Source of the DNA: Polaribacter sp. SA4-12
Lineage (GTDB): Bacteria > Bacteroidota > Bacteroidia > Flavobacteriales > Flavobacteriaceae
DNA length: 64,000 nucleotides
Direction: 5' to 3'
Assembly (NCBI RefSeq): GCF_002163675.1
Contig: NZ_CP019334.1
Location: 2,647,501-2,711,500 of the forward strand
Part shown: positions 37,003 through 45,925 of the stretch, in pieces
Numbering within the stretch: position 1 is the first letter of the stretch
Layout: each line of letters opens with the position of its first letter
Translations under genes and position numbers: made by a program
Notes under the pieces: model-generated
Database searches by the model: none
Told to the model about the DNA's origin: nothing
Seen by the model: the letters and a program-made list of their open reading frames with translations, nothing else

Positions 37003-37389
37003 ATGAAAAATAGAGTAACAGGAATTGGTGGTTTATTTTTTAAATCTGAAGATTCTAAAGCGGCTAAAGAATGGTATAAAAATCACTTAGGTTTTAATAC
37101 AGATGATTGGGGCTGTACTTTTTGGTGGAAAGATAAAGATGGAAATAAATGCTCTACGCAATGGAGTCCGTTTGCAAAAGACACCGATTATTTTGAACCT
37201 TCAAAAAAAGACTTTATGTTTAACTATAGAGTTGAAAATTTGGTAGAATTATTAAAAGAACTCAAAAAAGAAGGAGTTACCATTGTTGGTGAAATGCAAG
37301 AATATGATTATGGTAAATTTGGTTGGATTTTAGACAATGAGGGAAATAAAATTGAACTTTGGGAACCAATAGACAAAGCTTTTGAGTAA
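37003..37389 (+). CDS. VOC (glyoxalase/dioxygenase) superfamily protein
   Basis: 128 residues forming two beta-alpha-beta-beta-beta modules: ITGIGGLFF-like text (RVTGIGGLFFKSEDSK), AKEWYKNHLGFNTDDWGCTF, and YGKFGWILDNEGNKIELWEP, whose final Glu is the usual metal ligand. Could be a small-molecule isomerase, dioxygenase or binding protein; the exact substrate is unknown. Starts 1 bp after DUF1801, so cotranslated. Confidence 0.88.
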   Translation: MKNRVTGIGGLFFKSEDSKAAKEWYKNHLGFNTDDWGCTFWWKDKDGNKCSTQWSPFAKDTDYFEPSKKDFMFNYRVENLVELLKELKKEGVTIVGEMQEYDYGKFGWILDNEGNKIELWEPIDKAFE

Positions 37390-37424
37390 AAAACAAAATA
37401 CAAAAACCTTATAATCAGATAATT

Positions 37425-37802
37425 ATGTTAGATGAAAATTTAAAAAACGAAGAATCTTCAAAATCTTTTAAAGACGAAGCAAAAGAAAAAGCTACTGAAA
37501 TAAAAGAAGAAGCGAAAGAGGTATTAGAAAGTGCTAAAGAAAAGATAAATGAAACTTTTTCTGATGAAAATATTGAAAAGGTAAAAGAAAAAGCAGAAGA
37601 ATACACTGAGGTTGCAAAGGTAAAAGCTGCTGAGTTTACAGAGGATGCTAAAGAAGCTTTCGAAGATATAAAAGAAAATGCTTCTGAATTAGCCAGTGAA
37701 GCAGCAGAACATTTAGCAGATTTTGCTGAAGATGCAAAAGAAGAAATTACAGAAATAAAGGAAAAGTCAAAAACCTTTTTTCAACGATTATTCGGAAAAT
37801 AA
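37425..37802 (+). CDS. Acidic amphipathic-helix repeat protein (LEA/apolipoprotein-like)
   Basis: 125 residues, almost pure helix with Lys/Glu/Ala periodicity: AKEKATEIKEEAKEVLESAK, then AKVKAAEFTEDAKEAFEDI and ASELASEAAEHLADFAEDA repeat with about 11-residue spacing. This is the pattern of LEA group 3 or YtxH-type stress proteins. It ends with FFQRLFGK, a short aromatic/basic tail that could touch the membrane. No signal peptide, so cytoplasmic. The homology label is by composition and pattern only. Confidence 0.7.
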   Translation: MLDENLKNEESSKSFKDEAKEKATEIKEEAKEVLESAKEKINETFSDENIEKVKEKAEEYTEVAKVKAAEFTEDAKEAFEDIKENASELASEAAEHLADFAEDAKEEITEIKEKSKTFFQRLFGK

Positions 37803-37814
37803 AAATAGTAAAGA

Positions 37815-38213
37815 ATGAAATTATTTTCGAACTATCCAACAGAAGTAATCATATTACTTTTTCTAATTATCACTTATGTGATCTCCGGATATGAAAAAAT
37901 ATCAGATTGGAAAGGAAATGTGAATTTTATAAAAGATCATTTTCAAAATTCACCTTTTAAAAACAAGGTTCCTTTTTTACTAGCAATTCTTTTAATCGTA
38001 GAAATAATTGCATCCATCTTAATGATTATTGGAGTTTATCAACTTTATACATCAGAAACAAAAGAAATTGCTTTATTGGGTATAGAGCTTTCTGCGGTCA
38101 GTATAATTTTTATGCTAATTGGTCAACGTCTCGCAAAAGATTATCCAGGAGCGATGTCTCTAGGTGTCTATTTTATAATTACACTTAGTGGTGTTTATTT
38201 GCTAAATAGTTAA
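37815..38213 (+). CDS. DoxX-family membrane protein
   Basis: 132 residues with four membrane helices: about 10-27 (VIILLFLIITYVISGY), 53-75 (PFLLAILLIVEIIASILMII), 84-104 and 112-130. The YVISGYEKISDW and FIKDH.Q.SPF pattern matches DoxX proteins. Role unclear (redox or membrane stress in relatives). 12 bp after the helix-repeat gene; a terminator closes the operon. Confidence 0.8.
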   Translation: MKLFSNYPTEVIILLFLIITYVISGYEKISDWKGNVNFIKDHFQNSPFKNKVPFLLAILLIVEIIASILMIIGVYQLYTSETKEIALLGIELSAVSIIFMLIGQRLAKDYPGAMSLGVYFIITLSGVYLLNS

Positions 38214-38259
38214 AACTGATAAAACTCACAGACTCTATAAATATTATTTATTAAAAAAT

Positions 38260-38290
38260 CTCTTAAAATAGACGTTTTAAGAGCTTTTTT
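38260..38290 (+). terminator. Rho-independent terminator after doxX
   Basis: CTCTTAAAA and TTTTAAGAG pair perfectly around TAGACG, followed by C and a T-run. Confidence 0.85.
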
Positions 38291-38356
38291 AATTTTAGTA
38301 AATAACTTATATAGTTTAGGTGTTAAAATCAAACCAAATATATTTTAAAATCGTTT

Positions 38357-39214
38357 TTAATGCTTTTTAATCACATAAATTAAAGAAGAATACTCAGAAG
38401 AGGTTCTCGCTTTTAAATTTGAAGTAAATCCTCTATATAAAGCTTTAACAGGATTCATTTTACCCGTTTTATATTTTTCACTTAAAAGAGAAACATAGTA
38501 AGAATCAAATTTCATTGGTATTGTTTTTTCAACAATCATTTCTTCGGTAGAAAAAATTTTATGAATTGATGTTTGAGAAAAATGCCAAAGATGTCTTGGA
38601 ACATCAAATGCTGCCCAAAACTCTTTATAATATTTTGCGTCGTAACTTTTATGATTAGGAACCGCAATAACTAATCTTCCATTATCAGAAAGCAGCTCTT
38701 TTAATTTTGAAATATAATCTGATAACATTTCTACATGTTCTAAAACATGCCAAAGTGTTATTACATCAAATTTTTGGTTTTCTATTTCAAGTAAATCTTC
38801 TTTTAAAACAACTCCTTTTTCTTTTGCAATGTTTCTAGCATCAGAACTAGGTTCTACTCCTAAAACATTCCAATTATTAGCAGCACAAATTTTTAAGAAA
38901 TCTCCTGTTCCTGCTCCTACATCTAAAATGTTTTTCGATTCAGTATCAAAAGAATTAATTAAAGATAGTTTTCTTTTTAAAGTATAGTTTTTTACAGATT
39001 GATATACTTTATCTAGCATTGATTTTTTACTATCAGTATGCGAAATATAATCTTCACTTTTATAGTAATTTTCTAAATCAACAGGAACTGGTGAAGTGAT
39101 CAACATATCATAATCTGGATTAAACATTACTTCATATGTTTCTCCAGAAACTGTATAATCTTTACAATTTAAAAAAGGTTCTAACCCTTTATGAAGTTCT
39201 CTTTTTCTCCCCAT
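38357..39214 (-). CDS. Class I SAM-dependent methyltransferase
   Basis: 285 residues. The N-terminal part NCKDYTVSGETYEVMFNPDY… with LITSPVP is the typical entry of a Bacteroidota methyltransferase family; SAM motif I is ILDVGAGTGDFLKICA, and the post-I and motif III regions are NVLGVEPSSDAR and DVITLWHVLEHVE. HVLEH and AVPNHKSYDAKYY are common in enzymes acting on lipids or sugars, for example O-antigen or quinone-like substrates. Target unknown. Preceded by a parS-like palindrome and mnmG on the same strand. Confidence 0.82.
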   Translation of the reverse strand: MGRKRELHKGLEPFLNCKDYTVSGETYEVMFNPDYDMLITSPVPVDLENYYKSEDYISHTDSKKSMLDKVYQSVKNYTLKRKLSLINSFDTESKNILDVGAGTGDFLKICAANNWNVLGVEPSSDARNIAKEKGVVLKEDLLEIENQKFDVITLWHVLEHVEMLSDYISKLKELLSDNGRLVIAVPNHKSYDAKYYKEFWAAFDVPRHLWHFSQTSIHKIFSTEEMIVEKTIPMKFDSYYVSLLSEKYKTGKMNPVKALYRGFTSNLKARTSSEYSSLIYVIKKH

Positions 39215-39234
39215 TTTATTCTTTCTTTATAAAA

Positions 39235-39250
39235 TGTTCCACGAGGAACA
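39235..39250. promoter_or_regulatory. parS-like palindrome, site 1
   Basis: TGTTCCACGAGGAACA, a palindrome of 6-bp arms around ACGA. It matches the Pseudomonas-type parS TGTTCCACGTGGAACC at 14 of 16 positions and the B. subtilis type TGTTTCACGTGAAACA at 13 of 16. Located between mnmG and the methyltransferase gene. Confidence 0.5.
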
Positions 39251-39269
39251 TCAGCATTTTTTTATTAAT

Positions 39270-41147
39270 TTATCTTCCCATATAAACTAAAAGAACAGAA
39301 ATGTCACTGGGAGAAACACCACTAATTCTACTAGCTTGAGATATTGAAGTTGGCTGTATTTTAGTCAACTTTTCTCTCGCTTCAAAAGAAAGAGATTTTA
39401 CTTTTTGATAATTAAATTTAGAAGGAATCATAACGTTCTCTAACCTATTTAATTTATCAGCATTGTTCTTTTCTTTTTCGATGTAACCTGAATATTTTAA
39501 ATGAATAACAGCTTGCTCAATCATTTCTTTATCGATAGCATTCTCCTTTAAAAACACATTTAATTTCTCTACGTTTTTAAAATCAGAAAATTCTAATTGT
39601 GGTCTTGCTGCTATTTTATAAAGTTTCATAGATTGATTAATCAATGCTAAATTCTTTGCTTCTAAAATAGGATTCATCTCCTCTTTCTTCACACTTGTTT
39701 CTTGCAAAAACTTAATTAATAAATCTGCTTTTTCTTGTTTCTGAATAACACGATCTAATCTTTCTTGAGAAGCCAAACCTAATTTAAACCCTAATGGAGT
39801 TAATCTTAAATCTGCATTATCTTGTCTTAAAAGCGTTCTGTATTCTGCACGAGATGTAAACATTCTATAAGGCTCTTCTGTACCTTTAGTTATTAAATCA
39901 TCAATTAAAACACCAATATAAGCTTCGTTTCTTTTTAGCACAAAAGGTTCTTTTCCTTGTGTTTTTAAAGCAGCATTTACACCAGCCATTAATCCTTGGG
40001 CTGCAGCTTCTTCATAACCTGTTGTTCCATTAATTTGTCCGGCAAAAAACAAGTTCTCAATCTTCTTCGTTTCTAAAGAATGTTTTAATTGTGTTGGTGG
40101 AAAATAATCATACTCTATAGCATAACCATATCTTAAAAACTTTACGTTTTCGAAACCAGCAACAGAACGAATTGCTTTGTCCTGAACATCTTCTGGAAGT
40201 GATGTTGAAAATCCATTTACATACATTTCACAAGTAGTCCATCCTTCTGGTTCAATAAACATTTGATGTCTATCTTTAGTTGCAAAACGATCTATCTTAT
40301 CTTCTATTGAAGGACAATATCTTGGACCTGTAGATTTAATTCTACCATTAAACATTGGCGATCTATCGAAACCTGTACGTAACAAATCATGCACATCTAA
40401 ATTAGTATAAGTAAGCCAACAAGAACGTTGTTTTTGTAATGGCTTTGTAATTGGTAAATAAGAAAACTTTTCTGTGATTTCATCCCCAGGTTGTTCAATC
40501 ATTTTAGAATAATCTAAAGATCTTCCATCAACTCTTGGTGGAGTTCCTGTTTTCATTCTTCCAGACTCAAAACCTTTAGCAACTAAGTCTTCTGTAATTC
40601 CAGTTGAAGCTCCTTCACCTGCTCTTCCTCCTCCAAAACTTTTATCACCAATATGGATTAATCCATTTAAAAATGTACCCGCAGTAATTACTACAGTCTT
40701 CGATTTTATCTCTAAACCTAAAGCTGTTTTTACACCAATAATTTTATCGCCATCAAACAATAAACCGTTTACAGAATCTTGATAAAAATCTACATTTTCT
40801 GTTTGCTCTAACATCGTTCTCCAACATTCAGCAAACTGCATTCTGTCAGATTGTGCTCTTGGACTCCACATTGCAGGTCCTTTAGATTTATTCAACATTT
40901 TAAATTGTATAGCAGTCTTGTCGGTAACAATTCCACTGTAACCACCTAAAGCATCAATCTCTCTTACAATTTGACCTTTTGCTATTCCACCCATTGCAGG
41001 GTTACAACTCATTTGTGCAATATTTTGCAAATTCATTGTAATCAATAAAGTGTGTGCACCCATATTTGCAGAAGACGCAGCAGCTTCACTTCCTGCGTGA
41101 CCTCCACCTACTACAATTACATCGTATGTTGTTGAAAATAAACTCAT
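39270..41147 (-). CDS. mnmG: tRNA uridine-5-carboxymethylaminomethyl modification enzyme MnmG (GidA)
   Basis: 625 residues. FAD-binding motif DVIVVGGGHAGSEAA at the N-terminus, then MSCNPAMGGIAKGQIVREID and GTPPRVDGRSLD; CPSIEDKI, then FFAGQINGTTGYEEAAAQG later; and a C-terminal helical domain ending ISGVSPSDISVLLVYM. With MnmE it modifies the wobble U34 of several tRNAs. mnmG is close to oriC and parAB in many bacteria. It is flanked by two parS-like sites and followed upstream by ybeY and DUF4175 on the same strand. Confidence 0.97.
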   Translation of the reverse strand: MSLFSTTYDVIVVGGGHAGSEAAASSANMGAHTLLITMNLQNIAQMSCNPAMGGIAKGQIVREIDALGGYSGIVTDKTAIQFKMLNKSKGPAMWSPRAQSDRMQFAECWRTMLEQTENVDFYQDSVNGLLFDGDKIIGVKTALGLEIKSKTVVITAGTFLNGLIHIGDKSFGGGRAGEGASTGITEDLVAKGFESGRMKTGTPPRVDGRSLDYSKMIEQPGDEITEKFSYLPITKPLQKQRSCWLTYTNLDVHDLLRTGFDRSPMFNGRIKSTGPRYCPSIEDKIDRFATKDRHQMFIEPEGWTTCEMYVNGFSTSLPEDVQDKAIRSVAGFENVKFLRYGYAIEYDYFPPTQLKHSLETKKIENLFFAGQINGTTGYEEAAAQGLMAGVNAALKTQGKEPFVLKRNEAYIGVLIDDLITKGTEEPYRMFTSRAEYRTLLRQDNADLRLTPLGFKLGLASQERLDRVIQKQEKADLLIKFLQETSVKKEEMNPILEAKNLALINQSMKLYKIAARPQLEFSDFKNVEKLNVFLKENAIDKEMIEQAVIHLKYSGYIEKEKNNADKLNRLENVMIPSKFNYQKVKSLSFEAREKLTKIQPTSISQASRISGVSPSDISVLLVYMGR

Positions 41148-41155
41148 TATATTAT

Positions 41156-41171
41156 AGTTCCACGTGAAACC
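41156..41171. promoter_or_regulatory. parS-like palindrome, site 2
   Basis: AGTTCCACGTGAAACC matches TGTTCCACGTGGAACC at 14 of 16 and TGTTTCACGTGAAACA at 13 of 16. It is 9 bp upstream of the mnmG ATG; a second CACGTG follows at 41171-41176. Confidence 0.5.
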
Positions 41172-41196
41172 ACGTGTGTATTTTACTGGTTATCAA

Positions 41197-41607
41197 TTAT
41201 TTAAATTCAGATAATGCTTTATTTTCTGCATTTCTCATCTTTATTTTTTCTTCTTCAGATTTATCTTTATAACCCATATAGTGCAAAACACCATGAATCA
41301 TAACTCTATGTAATTCATCTAAAAAAGAAACCTCAAAATCCTTAGCATTGTCTTCGACTCTTTCAACAGAAATATAAATATCGCCACTTATTAATTTCCC
41401 TAAAGTGTTATCGAAACTAATAACATCTGTTAACGTATCATGTTGTAAAAACTCAACATTTAACTTATGAAGATATTCATCATCACAAAAAATATAGTTG
41501 ATTTCACCAATACTAAAACCCTCTTCAGAGACAACAGTATCTATCCAATATTCTAAAAGGTTTTCACCCTGTAATTCAAATGATGTTTCGTAATTAAAAG
41601 TAACCAT
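41197..41607 (-). CDS. ybeY: Endoribonuclease / rRNA maturation factor YbeY
   Basis: 136 residues. TDVISFDNT and GDIYISVERV match the UPF0054 fold, and the zinc motif is H105-GVL-H109-YMGYKD. Two His ligands are in place; the third His usual in GYDH is replaced by GYKD, a variant seen in Bacteroidota as far as I recall. YbeY processes 16S rRNA 3' ends and supports ribosome quality control. 2 bp separate it from the upstream DUF4175 gene. Confidence 0.92.
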   Translation of the reverse strand: MVTFNYETSFELQGENLLEYWIDTVVSEEGFSIGEINYIFCDDEYLHKLNVEFLQHDTLTDVISFDNTLGKLISGDIYISVERVEDNAKDFEVSFLDELHRVMIHGVLHYMGYKDKSEEEKIKMRNAENKALSEFK

Positions 41608-41609
41608 AC

Positions 41610-44600
41610 CTACTCTTTCTTTTTATCAGAAAAATACTCTCTGACTTTATTTTTATAATTTTGCTGCAAAGGTAATGATTGTCGGTTTAATATCTCGGTT
41701 TGATTGTAAAACTGCTTTTTAAATTGAATCGCTTTAATATTTTTTTGATCAAACTGCTTTTTATTAGCATTAGATTTACGCTTTTTATCCTTTCCTTGTT
41801 CTAAAGCTGCCTTGTCTAATTTTAGTAATTCGTAGTTTAGATTTTGCATTTTTTGAAGTGTACCAGCATTAAAACCTTTTTCTAAGATTTCATTTTCTAA
41901 GTCTTCCATTTTCTTTAAAGCTTTTCTAGCTTCAGAGTTTACACCATTTCCTCCACTTTCAGACTGCTTAATTTGCTCTTGCAATTCTTGTCTTAATAAA
42001 CTTTGTTGTTTATAAATCTCATAAATTTCTCCGTCTAAATCGTCATTAGGTTCTCCTTCTCCACTTCCGCCTTTCTTACCACTTTCACCAGGTTTATCTC
42101 CTTTACCTTTTTTACCTTTTCCTTTGTCTCCAGGTTTTTTTCCCTTTTCTCCTTTTTTACCGTCTTTTCCATCACCTTGTTTATCACCAGGCTTTTGACC
42201 AGGTTTCATTCCCTTCTTCATTTTCTCAGACAATTCACCTTGCTTTTTAATTAAATCTGGTAAACTAAACCCCTTTCCTTTACCTTTCTTCCCTTTCCCC
42301 ATTTTCATGGACATAGAGTTTTTCATATTGTTTAAAATGTTGCTTAAATAATCTGCTAAACTATTAACAGAAGTCATAACATAACGTTGATTTGAAACTC
42401 CATTTGGAAAACGATTCTCAGAAAAATTATCTAAAGACAAATCTAAATTATAGTGCGTTGTAGATAAATCGTCTTTAATTTTTGCTGATATTTTAGGCAA
42501 ACGCATAGACAAAACATACAAACTATCATCTATATGTTCAAAATAAGTTTTTAGCTGATTTTGCTTCTTCAAGTCTTTTCCAAAATCTGGATGAGACGTT
42601 GAAGTCTCATTAAACTTATTCATTAACGTTTCTTGCTTAAAAGAAAAAACAACCAAGTTATCTAAAATCTTACGCAGATCTTCCATGTTCTCTTCCATAG
42701 AATCACCTTCCATTTCCATCATGGCTTTTTGCATTTTAGCAGCCATTTCTTTCATCTTTTTAGATGATTTATTCTGACTCTTTTTTGCATCAGATTTATC
42801 TTCTTTAGAAAGATTCTCTTCAGATTTTTTTAACTCATCATCTACCTCTTCTTTTTCATCTTCCACATCAGGAAGCTCCATTGCTTCTTTTAATTTCTCG
42901 TTATCTTTATTTAATTCTTCTAATTCCTTTTTTATAGCTTCAAACTCTTTTTTTATTTCTTTTTGTGCGTCTAAATCTTTCTCTTTTTTATTAGCTAACT
43001 CTTCTTGCTTTTTAGAAAGTTCTTCAATTTTATTTGCAATTTGCATTGTTTTTTGTTCAACATAAAAACGTTTAGTCAATTCTAAAATCCGTTCTAAACT
43101 CCTTTCTTGTTGTTTATTTTGTTGCGCTAATTCTATTGCTTTTTTTACCAAATCTTCTTTGTTTAGTTTCTCAGCCATTTTCTGAATTTCATCTAACAAC
43201 TTTTGTTGTTTATCCAGTTTTTTAAGTTCAGCTATTCTCTTTTTTAATTCTTCTTTTTTGTTTTGAAGATTCTCATTTTCATCTTTCTTTTCATCAAGAT
43301 TTTCTTGCAACTTTTCTGTTTGTCGTTGCATCATTTTATTATATTGATTCTGGCGTTCTACAAACTTCTGAATCTTCTTTTTATCATTCCAATTAATCTT
43401 CTTCTTCCCTTGTAACTCTTTCTGGACTTTTTCTAAATCCTTATTTTGTTTTTGCTGTTTCTGAATAGAGTTTTCAATATTATTAATTGTATTTCTTTGC
43501 TCTTGCAATAATTCTTGATCAACCTCTTCTGCTGTTTTTTGTCGATAATTAAAAACTTTACTTTTTGCTTTTTTACTTCCGTTGACAGCATCGTTATCAA
43601 AAACCTGAAAATACAATTCATAATTAATTCCTTCTATCAAATTTAATCCTTCAGGAAATTGATAAAAGAATGTTTGAATGTTCTCTTTTGTAATTTCTAA
43701 ATCAAACGTATTTTGATCTTGTGGATTTCCATCATCGTAATAAACAATCTGCAATTTTCGAATTCCATTATCATCAGAAATCTGACCAGCAAATTGAGCT
43801 GTTCCACGAGAAATACTATCAATATTAGATTGCACAGAAATTGTTGGAGATTCATCTTTTACAACATCCACAGAAAACTGTAAATTTTCAAAATCTTTTA
43901 ATTTTTTGTTTGATGATGCAATTTGATAATTGAGTGCATTTTGAATTCTTTTTGAATATTTGAAATTATCATCAGAAACAGATTCAAAAAAATCTCTTTT
44001 TTTATTGTTGATAAAAGCCACTGAATCGGTTTGATTCGCAATTACGTTCCAAGTAATTCTAGTTCCTTCAGGAACAACAATATTTCCAGAATTTTTAATC
44101 GTTTCATTTCTCTTTCCTAAATATCTAGGATAATTAATATCTAAAGAAATATTATGAATTGTTGGTGTGTTAATAACTTCAATTAAATAATCTTGAGATT
44201 GAATTCCGTTTGCTTCAATAAAGAAATCAATAGGTTTTTGAACATCAGAAAACGTGTAAGAAAAGGTTCCATTACTATTATTCTGTAAATAATATTCTTG
44301 ATTATCAAAATGGATCTTCGCTTCACTTGGCAACACTTTTCCTGCTACATTTACCAAAATTGCAATAGATTTACCTTGTATAACTTCTAACTTAGAATTT
44401 GCAATAGAAAACAAAAATGGAGCTGGAGGATTATACGCAGTATTATGATTTACAACACGATCTAAACTTTGGGTAATTGCACCGTTATTACCTGTAAATA
44501 AAATAGTTAACCAAATTAAAACAGGAATTATCGCATATTTTAAATACTTTTTATTTTGATTAAAATCTACTGCTTTTAAAAACGGAATTGGTTGTAATTC

Positions 44601-44999
44601 TGCTGCTTTTTGATCGATACTTGCTAATAATAAATCTGATTGATTAGTGTTTTGTTTTAATTGCAAAACATTCAGTAATTTATCTTGAACTTCTGGAAAA
44701 TGACTACCAATAATTTTTGAAGATTGTTCATTGGTAATTCCTTTTCTTAAACCTATCAACTTAAAAATAGGAATGGCAATAAAACGAATCAATAGAAATA
44801 ATTCAACAACTAAAAACAACCAAAATAAAATGGTTCTTGCTGTAGGTTTTAGCCACAAAAAGTACTCTAAAAATAAAGTAAAAAAGAAATACAAAAATCC
44901 TAAAGACAGAAATAAAATTCCTCCTTTTATCAATTCACTCGTGTAATATTTTCGTGTAAATTGATGTAATTTTTGTTCAATATTTTTAAATCCATCCAT
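41610..44999 (-). CDS. DUF4175 family large membrane protein
   Basis: 1129 residues. Two membrane helices near the N-terminus (about 25-45 and 57-75, LFWLFLVVELFLLIRFIAI) and a third near 150-165, then beta-sandwich-like regions (200-490), a long Lys/Glu coiled coil (about 500-790) and a Lys/Gly/Pro low-complexity tail (about 915-1010, GKGKKGKG-type runs), followed by a final helical part. This order fits DUF4175 of Bacteroidota. Function unknown; its place beside ybeY and mnmG recurs in related genomes (general knowledge). Confidence 0.85.
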   Translation of the reverse strand: MDGFKNIEQKLHQFTRKYYTSELIKGGILFLSLGFLYFFFTLFLEYFLWLKPTARTILFWLFLVVELFLLIRFIAIPIFKLIGLRKGITNEQSSKIIGSHFPEVQDKLLNVLQLKQNTNQSDLLLASIDQKAAELQPIPFLKAVDFNQNKKYLKYAIIPVLIWLTILFTGNNGAITQSLDRVVNHNTAYNPPAPFLFSIANSKLEVIQGKSIAILVNVAGKVLPSEAKIHFDNQEYYLQNNSNGTFSYTFSDVQKPIDFFIEANGIQSQDYLIEVINTPTIHNISLDINYPRYLGKRNETIKNSGNIVVPEGTRITWNVIANQTDSVAFINNKKRDFFESVSDDNFKYSKRIQNALNYQIASSNKKLKDFENLQFSVDVVKDESPTISVQSNIDSISRGTAQFAGQISDDNGIRKLQIVYYDDGNPQDQNTFDLEITKENIQTFFYQFPEGLNLIEGINYELYFQVFDNDAVNGSKKAKSKVFNYRQKTAEEVDQELLQEQRNTINNIENSIQKQQKQNKDLEKVQKELQGKKKINWNDKKKIQKFVERQNQYNKMMQRQTEKLQENLDEKKDENENLQNKKEELKKRIAELKKLDKQQKLLDEIQKMAEKLNKEDLVKKAIELAQQNKQQERSLERILELTKRFYVEQKTMQIANKIEELSKKQEELANKKEKDLDAQKEIKKEFEAIKKELEELNKDNEKLKEAMELPDVEDEKEEVDDELKKSEENLSKEDKSDAKKSQNKSSKKMKEMAAKMQKAMMEMEGDSMEENMEDLRKILDNLVVFSFKQETLMNKFNETSTSHPDFGKDLKKQNQLKTYFEHIDDSLYVLSMRLPKISAKIKDDLSTTHYNLDLSLDNFSENRFPNGVSNQRYVMTSVNSLADYLSNILNNMKNSMSMKMGKGKKGKGKGFSLPDLIKKQGELSEKMKKGMKPGQKPGDKQGDGKDGKKGEKGKKPGDKGKGKKGKGDKPGESGKKGGSGEGEPNDDLDGEIYEIYKQQSLLRQELQEQIKQSESGGNGVNSEARKALKKMEDLENEILEKGFNAGTLQKMQNLNYELLKLDKAALEQGKDKKRKSNANKKQFDQKNIKAIQFKKQFYNQTEILNRQSLPLQQNYKNKVREYFSDKKKE

Positions 45000-45111
45000 A
45001 ATTAACTTTTAAAAATACTATTTTTACATTGATACACAATCAAATAATTGTTAAAACGATTTTTGTAAGTATTTAGAAATTACTGCAACTAAAGATTAAA
45101 ATTCTAAAAAG

Positions 45112-45924
45112 ATGAAACAAATAGCCAAACTTTTAATTTTATTAGTAAGTATTTCAGCTTTTTCACAAGGTCCTTGGACGCAAGAAAAAGGAAAGTTTTA
45201 TACGCAATTATCATTTACTACAATACCAAGTTATGATACTTTATTTGGCGACCCAGAAATTGAAATTAATGGAAAAATCTCTGACAATACACTTCAATTT
45301 TATGGAGAATATGGTGTATCAGACAAAACAACTTTAATTGTAAATTTACCTTTAAAATTGATTTCTTTTGATCAAAATAACACTAATGAACATAGTAATA
45401 CTTCTTTAGGAAACATAGAAATTGGTTTAAAACATAATTTTTATAAAAAAAATTGGTTGGTTTCTGGGCAATTTTCTGTTGAAGCAAATACAGCTTCTTT
45501 TGATACAGAATCAGGAATAAGAACTGGTTATGATGCATATACTTTTACTCCCCTATTCTTAGCTGGAAAAAGTTTTGGAAAATCGTATTTACAAACATTT
45601 GTTGGATCTAAAATTAGAACAAATAACTACTCTTCTAACTTTAAAATTGGTGGAGAATATGGAAGTAAAATTTCTAAAAATATTTGGTTAGTTGGTTTTC
45701 TAGATATCGAAAAATCATTTAAAAATGGTGATATTGATTTACCTGCTTCAAATTTAGCAACAGGTTTGTATGTAAACGATCAAGAATATGGTGTTGTTGG
45801 TGTAAAAGCAATTGGAGAATTCTCAGACAATTTTGGAGTTACAGCAAGTTTACCAGCTGCATTTTTTGGAAATAATGTTGCAAAACAAGTCGCTTTATCT
45901 TTTGGAGTTTATAAGAAGTTTTAA
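45112..45924 (+). CDS. Outer-membrane beta-barrel protein (transporter/MetA-like)
   Basis: 270 residues with signal peptide MKQIAKLLILLVSISAFSQ. The mature part starts PWTQEKGKFYTQLSFTTIPS, followed by amphipathic strands: LQFYGEYGVSDKTTLIVNL, SLGNIEIGLKHNFY, and a C-terminal VALSFGVYKKF with a terminal Phe, as expected for barrel assembly. It resembles small porin or MetA-pathway-like barrels encoded in many flavobacteria. Cargo unknown. Divergent from the DUF4175 gene. Confidence 0.75.
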   Translation: MKQIAKLLILLVSISAFSQGPWTQEKGKFYTQLSFTTIPSYDTLFGDPEIEINGKISDNTLQFYGEYGVSDKTTLIVNLPLKLISFDQNNTNEHSNTSLGNIEIGLKHNFYKKNWLVSGQFSVEANTASFDTESGIRTGYDAYTFTPLFLAGKSFGKSYLQTFVGSKIRTNNYSSNFKIGGEYGSKISKNIWLVGFLDIEKSFKNGDIDLPASNLATGLYVNDQEYGVVGVKAIGEFSDNFGVTASLPAAFFGNNVAKQVALSFGVYKKF

Positions 45925-45925
45925 A

